The notes under the pieces are model-generated. The model saw nothing but the letters and a program-made list of their open reading frames with translations, was not told the DNA's origin and made no database searches. Shown here in pieces: positions 1 to 11,524 of a DNA stretch of 64,000 nucleotides; positions within the stretch are counted from its first letter, which is position 1; each line of letters starts with the position of its first letter. The DNA is taken from positions 16,923,201 through 16,987,200 of the forward strand of contig JAMXIF010001195.1 of assembly GCA_028583685.1 (NCBI GenBank). Reading direction: 5' to 3'. The stretch comes from Petaurus breviceps papuanus. Its lineage: Eukaryota; Chordata; Mammalia; Diprotodontia; Petauridae. The translations under genes were made by a program, and so were the position numbers.

Positions 1-68
1 ATAGAGATAAGTAATTAATAAACAGACTTTTGTTAGGGACCTATTATGTTCCTATGACTATACTACTA

Positions 69-87
69 TGTGTGTGTGTGTGTGTAT

Positions 88-123
<36 letters not shown>
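69..123. repeat. Compound (TG)n-(GA)n microsatellite
   Basis: A TG run (about 69-85) is followed after a few bases by a pure GA run (92-123). The strand is arbitrary. The array is uninterrupted in the GA part and is likely length-polymorphic. Confidence 0.95.
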
Positions 124-127
<4 letters not shown>

Positions 128-1960
128 TGAGTCTCTGAAAAAAAAAAAAGGGAGGCCTCTGTTAGCTGTTTTTCTCTGCTTCTAAGAAACCTTGTCCTCT
201 ACTTCCAGATTTGTGGATGTAATCTAGGGGATTGAAATTGCTAGAAATCTGAACTTGAATTTCTTGAATATTTATTCCCTTGCCTGTCCAAATTGAAAGA
301 AGAAATATAAGATTTTCTTCATATATTTTTCCCCTAGAGAAGAAGTTCCTATCCTGGGGACCCCATGAGAAAGTTAGATCTCTACTTAGAAAACCTACAT
401 TAAACTATAACAGTACATTTTCATCTCAGCTTTCTTAACCACTTCAGTTCCTGTGTTTGTTTGCTTTTGGGGGGGTAGTTCCGTGTATTAAGAGGATTTT
501 CTGTGCCATCTCTGATACTACAGACAGGGGGAAGTTGAAAGCCATACTCTCAAGACAAAAGTTTGGACCAATAATGAATGCATGGCACAGCCTTGTTCTT
601 TCAGCGAGTATACAAGAATCTACATTTCAATCAAGTAAGTATTTTTGTGGGATTAAAAATATGCACTCTTAAAATGCTGCTTATGCCTGGAAAGGTCAAG
701 CACCAGGAACCAGTAAAAGACTGTGACTAAGTGTGTCTATTAGGTTCCATTGTTAGGACTTAAATGGGTTCCTCAGAAGAGCTGGGTGAGCCATGTTGAA
801 AGCAACATGCCCTTTTAAACCTATGATGTTTAAGGTAAGCCTATGTAACTTAACTAGCTCCTGGAAATATGATGAATGAGATTCTAAAGGTCCTTCTTTA
901 CTCTAGCTCAAGGAAGTTGAAGAGAGCCAGGTGTATAAAAGGTAAATATAAGATCCTGTTCTGATATATTTGACTGGTTTCCCACCTCTGAATTCTCATA
1001 GGGCTATGCCAGATAATCTGAAAGTCTAGACACAGGAAATTACAGATAAAGGAGTTCTAGAAAAAGGGCTGGGTGGGAAGGGAAAAGATATTGTCTAGGA
1101 AGGGGACCAATGTCTAGGGTAGGGACAACCCACTGGCCAGATTAATAGCTGCCCAAGTGTCATTTTCTAATGATGAAAAGTTTATAACTTGAGCCCTCCC
1201 AAGAACACTCTAACACAAATTCATGAAATAAGGAGGAATGCAATTTCTTTACACTCCCTGAATATATTTTATGGGAGTAAGTGTTGAAGCCCAGGGAGTC
1301 TCTATTCTATAAGAAAGACAAAACTCAAGAAACAGGTTCTCACTGCTCTAATGAAGCTTCTTTAATTGCCTGAATACCTTCCCTTTCTGGGAACTCCTTT
1401 GCAAGTCTCCATGTTAGAAAATTATATGCCCTTAGCAACTTCACTAATTGGCTGCCCTTTGCCTGTGACATCAGATTATGAAACCAATCACACTGACCTA
1501 AATAATACCCCCTTTAGCCCTCCTTCAAAAACTCCTGGTCATTACTCATACCATTAAGTGAGGGGAAGGCATTGTTTTCACGTTAGTTAAATGAAGAGAG
1601 GCTGGTATATACTGGAGGAAGTTTTGGAAGGCGTCTCATGTAGGATCATCATTGTTCTTTCTCCTCTCAAAGCCTGAAGATTATCTCTGGAATTTCTGTT
1701 CTGCTAGTTAAGTCCCAAATATATTGTCTCTTCCAGTGGCTATGTCCTGACAGCATCCCTCTCTCATTCAAATGCATTTTTTTGTTGTAACTCCCTTCTC
1801 TTCCCTTGCATCCAGAATAAGAAAAGCTACATATGTGTCTACACAATATTTTATGCATACATATATAGCCTTTGTATTAAACATTGATGGTAAAAAAAAC
1901 TTCCAAAATCTAAATGATGCAAATTTCTAAAGATTATGAGCTATTTCATAATAGATAAGG
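124..1960. other. Unassigned single-copy-looking sequence
   Basis: I see no recognisable gene or repeat family here. It has short A runs near 139-149, no long open frame, and no convincing splice-flanked exon. Very old, unrecognisable repeats may be present. Confidence 0.4.
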
Positions 1961-1964
1961 TTCC

Positions 1965-2490
1965 AAATTTACAAACAGCAGTTTCCAGAAAAAGAAATAC
2001 CAACTCTCAGCAACTATTTGAAAAGGAGATGCAAATCATTAATAATTAAAGAGATAAAAATTAAAGCGACTCTGTGGTAGATTATCACTTTATGCCCTCA
2101 ACTGGGCAAAGATAAGAAAATATGGCAAAATGCAATATAGGTGCTAATTTGTTCCTTATGAAGCTATAAATTGGTCTATTTTGGAAAGCAACATGGAATT
2201 ACGCATAAAAATTCTTTAAAATGTGTATGTCCTTTGACTCAGCCATCCTACTAAGAAATTTTTATATCAAGTAGGAAATTAACAGGAAACCAATATCTTT
2301 CTGTACAAAAATAAATAACACTACCAGCAATAGCAAAAAGTTAGAAAGAAGTACATGCCCAACAAATGGGAATGGCTGATTAAATTATGGTGTGTGGGGG
2401 CCATGGAATATTACTGTGCCATAAGCAATGGAAAATATGATCTATTTAAGGAATTATGACAGTATTTAAATAAAGTTATGCAAAATAAAC
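1965..2490 (+). mobile_element. Old L1 LINE 3' end (end of ORF2 and 3' UTR)
   Basis: The order of recognisable blocks matches the therian L1 end: a 'gcaaatcattaat...ttaaagcgact' segment, 'ggaaagcaacatggaatta', 'cctttgactcagccatccta', 'caaatgggaatggctga' and 'ggaatattactgtgccataa'. In marsupial L1 these lie at the ORF2 terminus and into the 3' UTR. The copy is 5' truncated and heavily diverged, so it is old. The AT-rich sequence just downstream (to about 2960) may be more of its 3' UTR. Confidence 0.75.
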
Positions 2491-2499
2491 TGACAAGGC

Positions 2500-3390
2500 C
2501 TGAAAATAACATTAAATGGCAACAAGCCTTAGGTCAAATGTAACGAACAATGGGAATATTACCTTGTTAAAGTATATATATACAGATTCCTTTTATTTTA
2601 ATGAAATATACAAAAATAAGTATTCAATCATATATGTAATTTTTCACAATCTTTTGTTATTTTGCCTCGCTGTTTTGAGGAACTACATTTTGCTTTTTGT
2701 TTTATGACAAAAATTATATCTAAAATATTTCTATAAAAATTAACTTTTAACATTAAGTGAAAAAATGCATAAAAATTAATACTCCATTATCCAAAAAGTT
2801 ATAGATATCCAGAATCTCTTTTTTGAGTATTCTTAGTATTCACTATACTGACTTGACTTAACCTTAGTGTTTTATTTTCAAAATAATTTTCTGATATGAG
2901 GGTATCATTTGCATATAACTTCTAAAAGTGGAATAAATGGAAAAAATTAAGAAAGCCCCACTTTTACTTTTCCACAATGAAGATTTTAGTGCATTACTAA
3001 AGTGCTAATGAACATATAATGCTTTTAAGCATTTTAATCCACTTTTAAGTGGATGTTCCTGGGTAATAGAAATTGCTGGTTTTTCTGATTTGGAGAGTTT
3101 AAGTCACTTCTTTAATTATGGATTTTATTTAGGAGATTCTGCAACATTCCAATGGAAGGAAAGTCCATATTTTAATACCAATATTTTTCCGATAATGCTG
3201 TATGGTTATAAGTCAGAGAACATTATAGTCTCCAAGGAACTGAAGTTGAGGATGATCCAAAGGGTGATTCCCCAAAGGAAAAACAAATGGTGGTTGTAAG
3301 CAGGTTGAAACACTATTGCAAAGAAATTACAAAGGAAAAGTGGCAGAGAGGATGACATTAGAGAAATACTTGCTCAGAAAAGAAGATGGT
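2500..3390. other. AT-rich unassigned sequence
   Basis: Long AT-rich stretch with no gene. Part of 2500-2960 may be decayed L1 3' UTR that continues the preceding element. I see no other structure. Confidence 0.4.
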
Positions 3391-3395
3391 CTAGT

Positions 3396-4060
3396 CAGTC
3401 CATTAATATTTATTAAATATATTCTATGTACCAGGAATAGTATTGAGTGCTGGAGATACAAAGGAAGGTAAAAGACAAGTCTCTAACCTTAAGGAATTCA
3501 TAGTCCAAAGGCAGAGACAACATGCAAACAACTACATACAACAAGCTATCTATATGGTAAATTGGAGACAGTCAACAGAAGGAAGGCACTAAAATTAAGA
3601 GGGATTAGGAAAGGCTTCCAGGAGAAGGTGAGAATTTAGCTGGGCCTTAAAGGAAGTCAAGAAAGCCAGGAAGTGGAGATGAGGGAAGCCAGTGAATTTC
3701 GGAGAATCTTCCCTGGGGAATAGAAAGGAAGCCAACGTCACTAGATCACAGAGTATGTGGGGGTGGGGGTGATACAAGGCATCAAAAGTCTGAAAGCTGG
3801 GGAGGTAGCTATGAAGCTTTAAATACCATTTAAAGAGTGTTTAAACACCATTTCTATTTGGTCCTGGAGGTGATAGGTAACCACAGAGTTTATTGAGTAG
3901 GGGGTATGACATAGTCAGACCTACACAATAGGTCCGATATGGTTATAGCAAGGGATAACTGAAGGAAAGCCCAGATGTTTCACTGGTCACTCAAGGAAGG
4001 CCTACAGCACACTGGAACACAGATAAGGACTTCATAGGATGGACAGGCATGGAAGATTTG
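3396..4060 (-). mobile_element. L2 LINE 3' region, antisense
   Basis: Read on the plus strand this is the reverse of an L2 3' end: 'tattaaatatattctatgtaccagg', 'tgctggagatacaaagga', 'aaggaattcatagtcc', 'aggaaaggcttccaggagaagg', 'ctgggccttaaaggaag', 'aaggaagccaacgtcact', 'gtcctggaggtgatagg', 'atgacatagtcagacct'. These blocks are in the order known for the L2 ORF2 C-terminus and 3' UTR. It is 5' truncated. Confidence 0.85.
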
Positions 4061-5285
4061 CTGAAGGGAATTCCAACATAAATGAGATTACAGATCAATT
4101 TAAGGATTAAAATAAACTTTTAAAAATTATTTCATGTTAATATCAATTTGATAAACTTTTTTTGCCTGTTATTGATGTATCTATAATCTGCTCTTTGGGG
4201 CACAAAGGAAAAAATTGGTAAAAGGCAGAAAGCATTTAATATATTTAGACATAGAAACATTATATTAAGTAATGGGATAGGTAAGAAGTCAAAGATGGGT
4301 AGGAAGCTGAAGATGTCTATGACATTTCTGTAGAGGTGCTATACATTCTTTAAAAAAAGATGATTTATATTCATTTGGAACTAATCTGGAGAGGTTTACA
4401 AAAAAAGTGAAATGAACAGAATTTTGGAAAAAAGGAAGGTTCAGGGCATGGCTGTGCAGAAAGGAGTAAAAATAGTATTTCAATAGGAGTTAGCTTGATT
4501 AAATCCAATAAGAGAGAAATAACAATATAAGAATTTAAAACCCTTCAACAATTAGATGCACAAGGTGATTATGGAATCACAGTAGAATTTCCAAAAGAAG
4601 GACTGGAAGGTTTGGGGGGTACATGATTCTTACTATGATACACAGTGGAGGAAGAGAGAGCCTGAAGACAGTAAGTTCACCCAAAAAACTGCTGTACAAC
4701 TTCCATAGTACTTAGAAAGATGTTTCAGTTGAGTTTATCCGCACTCATCTAAGTAGGTACTTACAGGTGTTTGACATCTCTACTGAAATGAAAAATAGGC
4801 ATTCTATTGCTAGAAACAGTGAATTCATCTAAACCTTTCATCTTTGGGTTAGTTGTATGTATATACACATATATATGTATATGTGTGTATGTATGTACGG
4901 TATATAAAAGGCAAAACAGTCCCTTCCCCCTTTCTTTAATTAGGAAAAGATACCAATGCCTGCTTTCTTCTCCCATCAGCCCTAAATTATTTTCAGCAAC
5001 TATTTTCATAGTGCTTAACAACTTTGTAGGCAAACAATATTTTGCTGCAGTTGGAATGTAAATCACCAAAAAATCCAAAGATTTAAACTCTCATTTAAAC
5101 CACATAATCTTTCAAAAAAGCAATGTCTGTTACCTACTGTTTACATTAGTATAAATTTCCATTTTATCATAATTTACATATCTTATCATAGGTAATGTTC
5201 CTTTTCTGTCATGGTCCTAAGTCCTTGAAATATACTCATTTTCAGCCTATGTTAATTCTCTTAAAAATTTGATATCTAATTGATT
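4061..5285. other. Unassigned sequence with TA/TG low-complexity patch
   Basis: No gene seen. A TA/TG alternating patch lies at about 4857-4905. A frame of about 105 codons on the minus strand (4761-5078) runs through that patch and has no recognisable domain. I take it as chance. Confidence 0.4.
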
Positions 5286-5289
5286 AAAT

Positions 5290-5490
5290 ACAGATTGAAG
5301 CATACTAATTTTTTTTGCCTTCTTTTTTTCAAGTCTTCTTGTACAAAATTACTAATATGGAAACGTTTTATATAACTGCACATGTATATCCTATATCTGA
5401 TTGCTTACTGTCTAAGGGAGGGAGGAGAGGGAAAAGGGAGAGAGGAATAGAATTTAGAACTCAAAACTTTAAATAAAAATGTTAAAAAAA
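5290..5490 (+). mobile_element. Marsupial L1 3' tail fragment
   Basis: The blocks 'attactaatatggaaacg', 'ataactgcacatgtatat', 'ctatatctgattgcttact', a purine-rich 'gggagggaggagaggg' and 'aactcaaaac' occur in the order of a common marsupial L1 3' UTR. The end is AT-rich. Truncated copy. Confidence 0.65.
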
Positions 5491-6109
5491 ATTTTCACTT
5501 GGTATCTATCCAATTCTTTGTTGTGGAATTGGCCTAAAGATTAAACCAATTTTTCTATAAGCTAATGATGGCTTAGCACCTTCCCTAGCTATATACAGCT
5601 TCCTTACACTAGTCCCATAGAAAGGGTTCCCTAAGCCACATATTAATAAGAATTTAACAATTTTAGAGACAATTCTCAAGGTAAATTCCAAGCTAATTAA
5701 GGAAAGAGATAGAACTATCTGCCCACTGAGAAGAATCTACATTTTACATTGGATAAAGTCTACAATGATTATTTCATTTGATTCTTTAAATGTATGCTTT
5801 ATCATTTTCATTTTCCTAAATCATGAAAAGCAATAGTCTAATTTATTTTCCTAAATACAGAGTTTCATATTATTTAGATTATGTCCTTCCAATCCCCAGA
5901 AATATATAAAAGAGAGAATTATACAGACTGAACTATGCTATATCTATCTGTTCTAGGAAGGGAAATTAAACATGAAGTCCAAAAAGGCATATCTCAGACT
6001 TTTAAAAATAGAAATTAAAAGTAAAATATGAATCTTAGAGCATGTCTTTGGGAATGTTCAAAAGGAAGTAGGGAGATGTTCAACATGGTGGGGGGGGAGA
6101 AGACAGAGA

Positions 6110-6180
6110 AGAGAAGCTTATTACTTATGTAACCATCCACAGCTAATTGTACATGGTAAAAAAAAAAGGGGGGGGAATAA
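6110..6180. repeat. A/G homopolymer-rich patch
   Basis: G8 at about 6092-6099, then A10 followed by G8 near 6160-6176. Low complexity, prone to sequencing error. No function assigned. Confidence 0.6.
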
Positions 6181-6387
6181 AGAGTAATCTGTTAAAAACA
6201 GTATCTGAAATGTTTGATATACTTGGTCACCAAAAAGCCAAATCTGAAGACAACTATACATAAAATGCAAGTAGGATATAAATATCAACTGCTATTATTA
6301 TCATTATAGCAGTTGAAATTTATATAGTACTCACAGTTGTAGTAGTAGTGTGAGGAGGAGAAAGAGGAAGATGCCGCCAAATCTTGA

Positions 6388-6468
6388 TGATTATAATATC
6401 TAAAATGAGATAGCATATGTACAATGATTTGCAAACCTAAAAGAGCCGTATAAATGCTAGCTATTTTT
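6388..6468 (+). mobile_element. CORE-SINE (MAR1/MIR type) 3' end
   Basis: 'aaaatgagatagcatatg', 'caatgatttgcaaacctaaa' and 'gtataaatgctagctatt' correspond to the 3' end of a MAR1/MIR-type CORE-SINE. The head of the element is not recognisable. Confidence 0.6.
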
Positions 6469-6474
6469 TTTCTT

Positions 6475-6672
6475 CCTAAAGTGCAGTCCTGTGTCAGACT
6501 CTCTACCTCATGCTTCTCCCCAATAAACTATAATGGCTCTCCATTACCTTTAAAATCAAATATAAACTTCTATGTCTGTCATTTAAAGCTCTTTACTATT
6601 TGGTTTCTGCCTTAGTACTCTTGCACTTTCCTCTCATTGCAATCTGCATTTTGATCACACCAGCCTACTCAT
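6475..6672 (+). mobile_element. L2 LINE fragment
   Basis: 'ataatggctctccattacc', 'aaatcaaatataaacttct' and 'catttaaagctctttact' match the L2 segment near the C-terminus of ORF2. A more 5' part of L2 lies downstream at 6900-7470, so the two are separate insertions. Confidence 0.65.
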
Positions 6673-6689
6673 TTTTTTTCTCTTTTTCC

Positions 6690-6748
6690 CCCACTTATTA
6701 GTATTTTATTTTTCCAATTTCATGTAAAGATAGTTTTCAACATTCACA
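6690..6748 (-). mobile_element. L1 3' tail, antisense
   Basis: 'tattttatttttccaatttc' followed by 'atgtaaagatagttttcaac' is the reverse of a marsupial L1 terminus (an 'aaaactatctttacat...' type end). It is very short and sits between L2 pieces. Confidence 0.55.
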
Positions 6749-6899
6749 TTTATAATAGCCTATTTATCATTACATAATATTAAACTACATTTTCTCTAAC
6801 AGGTTCTTAAAGTCCAGACAATCAATAAAACAATAAATCAAGCCCTGATTTGTGGTGTTTGCTGATTTCTAAGGTGTGAATGCACACACCAAAAATTTA

Positions 6900-7470
6900 A
6901 CAACTGACTCAAAGGAGGTCAAGTTTGTTCCAGCTCACCCGTTGGTCTACTCGGTGACTATTTCCTTACCACATGCCCTGAAACTCTTGCTATTTGGTTT
7001 CTGCCCCCACCATTCTACTGAAAGTGCTTTGTTAAAAAGCAGCCAATATCTTAACTGATATCCAGTCCCCTTGTTTTATTGCTCTACCTAGACCTCCTGC
7101 ACAGTACTAAACATTGCTGAAACCTACCTCCCACTTTGATATTCTTTTCACAGTTAAAGAGATACCTGGTTCTCCTACCATCTAAGCACTCAATGTCTCT
7201 TCCTCCTCCTCCTCCTCCTACCCTCAGATGGATATTCACCATGACTCTATCATGGGCCCTCTTCTGTTTTCTTCCTCCACATTCTCTCCCTTGACAATCT
7301 CATTCTATGATATGGCTTCATTTCTCACCTAAATACAGATGGCTTTCAAATTTATATCTCTAGAACTAAGACACATGAACTGTGTATAAAATATCTCTAT
7401 CCAAATATGCCAACTCAAATTAAACATAAGTAAAGCAAGAGAATATTAGCTTTCCCAAACATTTTCCCTT
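6900..7470 (+). mobile_element. L2 LINE internal (ORF2) fragment
   Basis: 'gtttctgcccccaccattct', 'gggccctcttctgttttc', 'cttgacaatctcattctatg' and 'acagatggctttcaaattta' match successive blocks of L2 ORF2. The reading frame is decayed. A TCC repeat lies inside at about 7201-7220. Confidence 0.7.
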
Positions 7471-8053
7471 TCTTTCACATTTGATACCAGAGCAGCTAAG
7501 AAACCTTTTGTGTGTCTAAGTAAATACAAACTGGTGTATTCACATAAGGTGCAGGGTACAGGTCCATCCAGGGTTCCCCAAATTCCTTGTACTTAGGGCT
7601 GCCCTTGCTTCTGTAAGCCAGGGAGTAGCCACTGTGGGGGGGGGAGGGAAGGAGATCTGGAAAGATTCACAAATTGGATAGAAGGGTGTAAATTTCAATA
7701 TACTCACCACTGACTGCATCCTGTTAGTTTATTATAACAGAAAGTTCTCTCCTTTTAGAAATGTTAATTACTATTCTTTGTACTGTGATAGCACCTTTAA
7801 CTCAAGGATGTCAAAGTACTTTCGGCAAATGTATTCATCTTCAAAAGCATTCCAGCAGAAAAGCAGGTTGCCAAATATGATTAACAGCATTTTTGCCAAT
7901 AACAAAATTTCAGATAGCAACAAGAATAAGACTCAGGGCTCTGAATCTCAGTCTACTGAAGAAGAAAAAAAACCCTTCATACATTTGCCCCAGAGGGGGA
8001 TCAAAGGCAGATACATGACTTAGAAGAAAGTCTTTCCATTCTAAAAAGCTATT

Positions 8054-8085
8054 GGGGGGGGGTAAGGTGGGGGGGGAGGGCGGGG
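8054..8085 (+). other. G-rich tract with G-quadruplex pattern
   Basis: The plus strand has four guanine runs of three or more separated by loops of 6, 1 and 1 bases (G9, TAAGGT, G8, A, G3, C, G4). That fits the usual G-quadruplex pattern. Formation is inferred only. Confidence 0.6.
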
Positions 8086-8655
8086 AAAGTAAGCCATGCT
8101 CCATATTTCACCCTACTTCACCTCCCCACTGGGAGTTTTAGGTGCCAAGATTTCTCTTAAGAAAAGACATTCCTATTCATTTAGCCACCAACTTAAGTTC
8201 AGAGTTTATGCAACATGGATGAGACAGTTTCTCCAATAACTTCCATGTTCTCTTATACTCTGCTTTCAAATAAAAAAGACCACCAAACTGTTCCTGATTC
8301 CTTTTGGTGAGAGTAAAGTGGGAGGTTGAGGGGGTGGGTAAGGACTTTTAGATCCCCTAGAAAGAAGTTAGTGTTCTTGAAACTGTTTCTCCATCAACCT
8401 TCTCTTTCATTGCTTTTCTGACTCAGAAGCAAAGACAGCTCCTAAACTAGAGTAAGAAAATTATTTTACTGAGATATGGGCTGGTAACAGATTACGCAGC
8501 ACTATTACTCTAATCACCCTCTGGCAGAAAGAAATAGGATCTGTGTGTATTTAGTGGGAAGCAATGGACAGCAGTAAATACCAGCACAATGACTTCATAA
8601 TGACAAGATTTCAGTTAGTCTTTTGATTTCTCTTTCTCTTCAGAAGGAAAGGAAA

Positions 8656-8702
8656 GGAGACAGACAGACAGACTGATGCATATAAACACACACACACACA
8701 GA
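8656..8702. repeat. (GACA)n/(CA)n short microsatellite
   Basis: A few GACA units are followed after a spacer by a CA run near 8686-8701. Confidence 0.85.
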
Positions 8703-8866
8703 CTTCTGGGAGATATATGGGAAGAGGAAATAGGGAGTCTAAGGCTATCTGGACCAAAATAAAACAAAGAAACCTACTGCCTAATTTCTCATCTTTGCAC
8801 AAAAACTGTTTTCTTGGGAATAATGTCACACTTCAAGCATGACTGTTTCCTATAATGTGACAGTTG

Positions 8867-9051
8867 TGTGTTAATCTTTGGTTTTTTCTTTTTTTTTTTT
8901 TTGGAGGGCAATTGGGGTTAAGTGACTTGCCCAAGGTCACACAGCTAGTTATTGTGTTGTGTCTGAGCTCAGATTTGAACTCAGGTCCTCCTGACTCCAG
9001 GGCCGGTGCTCTATTCACTGCGCCACCTAGCCGCCCCCATGTGTTAATCTT
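8867..9051 (-). mobile_element. Marsupial tRNA-headed SINE (type A2) with perfect target-site duplication
   Basis: The 12-bp direct repeat 'tgtgttaatctt' at 8867-8878 and 9040-9051 brackets the SINE body at 8879-9039. Reading the minus strand gives the head 'ggcggctaggtggcgcagtg', 'agagcaccggccctggagtc', 'aggaggacctgagttcaaat', then 'actagctgtgtgaccttggg', 'caagtcacttaaccccaatt' and an A-rich tail. This is a WSINE/WALLSI-like marsupial SINE with tRNA-like A and B boxes. It has the shorter tail without a 'gccttccc' block, which I call A2. Confidence 0.9.
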
Positions 9052-10695
9052 AACAAAAGAAAAAGCAAGTATGATCTTGTGCCCAAGTGTTCAGAAAAGA
9101 ATAAGAAATTTTAGAAATCTGCACAATTTGATCTAGAATTTCTAGAGTCATAGCACTTAGAAAGCTACTTCATTAATTTACCTATACATATATTTGTAAA
9201 GCTACATTTGTACATATGTATACTATGGCAAGGAAAATTATTTGTTGGGGAATTTTTTCCCAAGAGGTGAGAATAATTTCAATTATCTAAGTAAGTAATA
9301 GCAGAAGAGATTGGACATTTCATATGCACACATGTCTATAGTTGAACAAATTATTAAAGGATTCTTAACCTGCCAGCTACTAATACTAAAAACTTATTTT
9401 AAAATGCTCAACAAACTTTCAGGTTCTTAGCAAATAATTACCCCAACCTCAATTCCCAAGAAAATACTCCTTGTCTGAAGTTTGTTTCTCAATATGACTC
9501 TAATTTGCATAGACACCAAACTCTCACTTTGAAACTTTCTCACTTTTTTTTAGTTTCAGCTATAGAAAGTTTTCTTTTTAGTCAGCACCACATGTTAAGA
9601 GATATTACCATAACAGAAAATTTTCACTAACCAAAAACATTTCTCTCATGCCCAGAATAAACTATCTGTTGTTGAGTGAGACTACAAAAATTGGAGATTT
9701 CATTTAATTGAAGTGTCTATCTATAACTTAAACTGATAATTATGATCCCCAACAATTACTTTCATTAACACAAGTAATGAAGTAATTAACACAAGTAATG
9801 AAGTAATTTTCTCTTTGCATGGGGTTTATTAGTGTTTTTTTTTTTCAAATCCAAGGAACATAAAAATGTTTTTTAGGCTGCCTTTGTTTATCTTATGCAC
9901 ATGTAGTTTAATGCATACTCCCATAATAATGCGTCTTTGCTAAATTCCAAAAAATACCCAAAAGCACTCATTTTCTGTCATTTTAAAAAACGAATTCGCC
10001 ATACCTATCAAAGTGTGGTTCTAGTTACTAAGAAGCATATTTCTTTCAAAGAAATTATTATTTTTTAATTGTTTACTATAATAGACAGGTAGAAGTCACA
10101 ATCAACAAAGCAGCTAAAGGATTTAGGGTTAGAGAGTAGCTAGAAGGGAGGGATAATTAGCACAGAAGTTAAATAGAACATAGATATCTGAGTTCTAATA
10201 CAATGAAATGAAGCACGCTTAAAGATTCACTGATATACTTTTTCTTGGAGTAACTAAAAAAGGGTGTCTACCCAGGCAGAGAAATTCACCATATAATGGA
10301 GACTAAGCAAACCACGTGGGTCTTCCATTCCAGAATCTCGGTCCCAGAGAAGAGTACACCCTCCAAAACTTCCAAAGAAGGCAGATATCTATGTGGTGTC
10401 TAGTCAGTGCTGCTAGTGATCTGTATAAGAGCAACATCTAATTTAAACTAAGTGGAGAACTGCGGAAGAGAATTCCCAGTTTTCAGCTTGAAAATTTAAA
10501 TAGCATTTTTTGGAACAAAACGAATTTGAATGTACAAAAAGAGAGCAAGTGTTCTATCATGTAGAAGAAGCAGGTATGTGCATCACATAAAAGAGATCAC
10601 AGAACAAGTGTTCTTTCATATATGAGGATGTAAATGCATTCTATAAAGTGTAAGCACACAAGAATGCCAACCAAAAGTCTGCAGGAGAATCTACT
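9052..10695. other. Unassigned, repeat-poor sequence
   Basis: No gene recognised. It contains a perfect 21-bp tandem duplication (9765-9806) and a near-repeat of 'caagtgttct' about 60 bases apart (10547 and 10605). It may hold conserved non-coding DNA, but that cannot be judged from one sequence. Confidence 0.4.
9765..9806. repeat. Perfect 21-bp tandem duplication
   Basis: Two identical adjacent units (9765-9785 and 9786-9806), each beginning 'ttaacacaagtaatgaag'. They have no mismatch, which implies a recent duplication or constraint. Confidence 0.9.
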
Positions 10696-10704
10696 AACAG
10701 GAAG

Positions 10705-10910
10705 AAGTTGTGATGTCATAAAAATAGCTCTGGACTTGGAGTCAGAGGACTGGATTCAAGACTCATTCCTGCTACTTACTGTTTGTGTGATATCAGACAA
10801 ACTTTTCTTGCCTCAGTTTCCTCATGTATAATAAAATAAGGAGGTTGGATTAAAGCATTTCTAAGGAGCAGTGCAGGTCTGCCCTATTAGACAAATCTGA
10901 CACTATGTTG
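10705..10910 (+). mobile_element. MIR3-type SINE
   Basis: 'agctctggacttggagtcag', 'tgcctcagtttcctcatgta' and 'aataaggaggttggattaaa', ending in 'ctgacactatg', follow the MIR3 order: tRNA-related head, CORE, and 'gattggactagatga...' end. Confidence 0.75.
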
Positions 10911-11329
10911 ACCAAAATCAAATGAAAGCAAACACATCTTAGTATCAGCCACATATAGCATTAGTAAGAAGCAAATGGCTTCTGTGGTAAAGATAATGGC
11001 TAGCTGATGACTTTATTTGACGTGCTCCCAAAAATACCAGCAATGCTAAGAAAGTTTCAACAGAGACAAGGCAAGCTACATGACTACACCAATATTTATG
11101 AATTCAAATATGCCTATATTACTCTTCCTCTGATTCTGCTTAGCAGTGGACAAACTCAACTATTTAAAGGCACAGTTCACTGTCGGGCCAATGTTATGGG
11201 ATTGACTGCTGGGTATAGCAGTCAGTCACCTTCTACTCTACAACCCCTCTTGCCTGGTATCTTACCAATGTTGTGCAGCATTCACAAGGGTAAACAATTG
11301 ACCATGTAGCTGACCTAACCAAGCAACAC

Positions 11330-11440
11330 AGGCACTGTGCTACTGGAGATACAAATAAAAAAGCAGATAGTCTTTGTGCTCAGTGAGCACACACTCTCTT
11401 GGGTTATATAATGTGCTCACAATTAGAGCATACATGTAAT
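11330..11440 (-). mobile_element. L2 3' end fragment, antisense
   Basis: 'cactgtgctactggagatac' followed by 'agatagtctttgtgctcagt' is a diverged reverse L2 3' end. It lies just upstream of the larger antisense L2 block. Confidence 0.5.
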
Positions 11441-11524
11441 AAATAGCATAGTATTTGTACAAAATAAATATAAAGTGAATGAGGGTGGGCTATTAACAAC
11501 TAGGGGAACTGGAAATCAGAAAAA

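Larger units (their letters stand above)
7471..8850. other. Mostly unassigned sequence
   Basis: No gene or clear repeat family. It contains two G-rich tracts (about 7636-7651 and 8054-8085) and a short GACA/CA microsatellite (about 8656-8701). Confidence 0.4.

Noticed and set aside
8990-9037. tRNA-like A and B boxes
   Set aside because: These belong to tRNA-derived SINE heads, without a full cloverleaf. No intact tRNA gene was found in the window.
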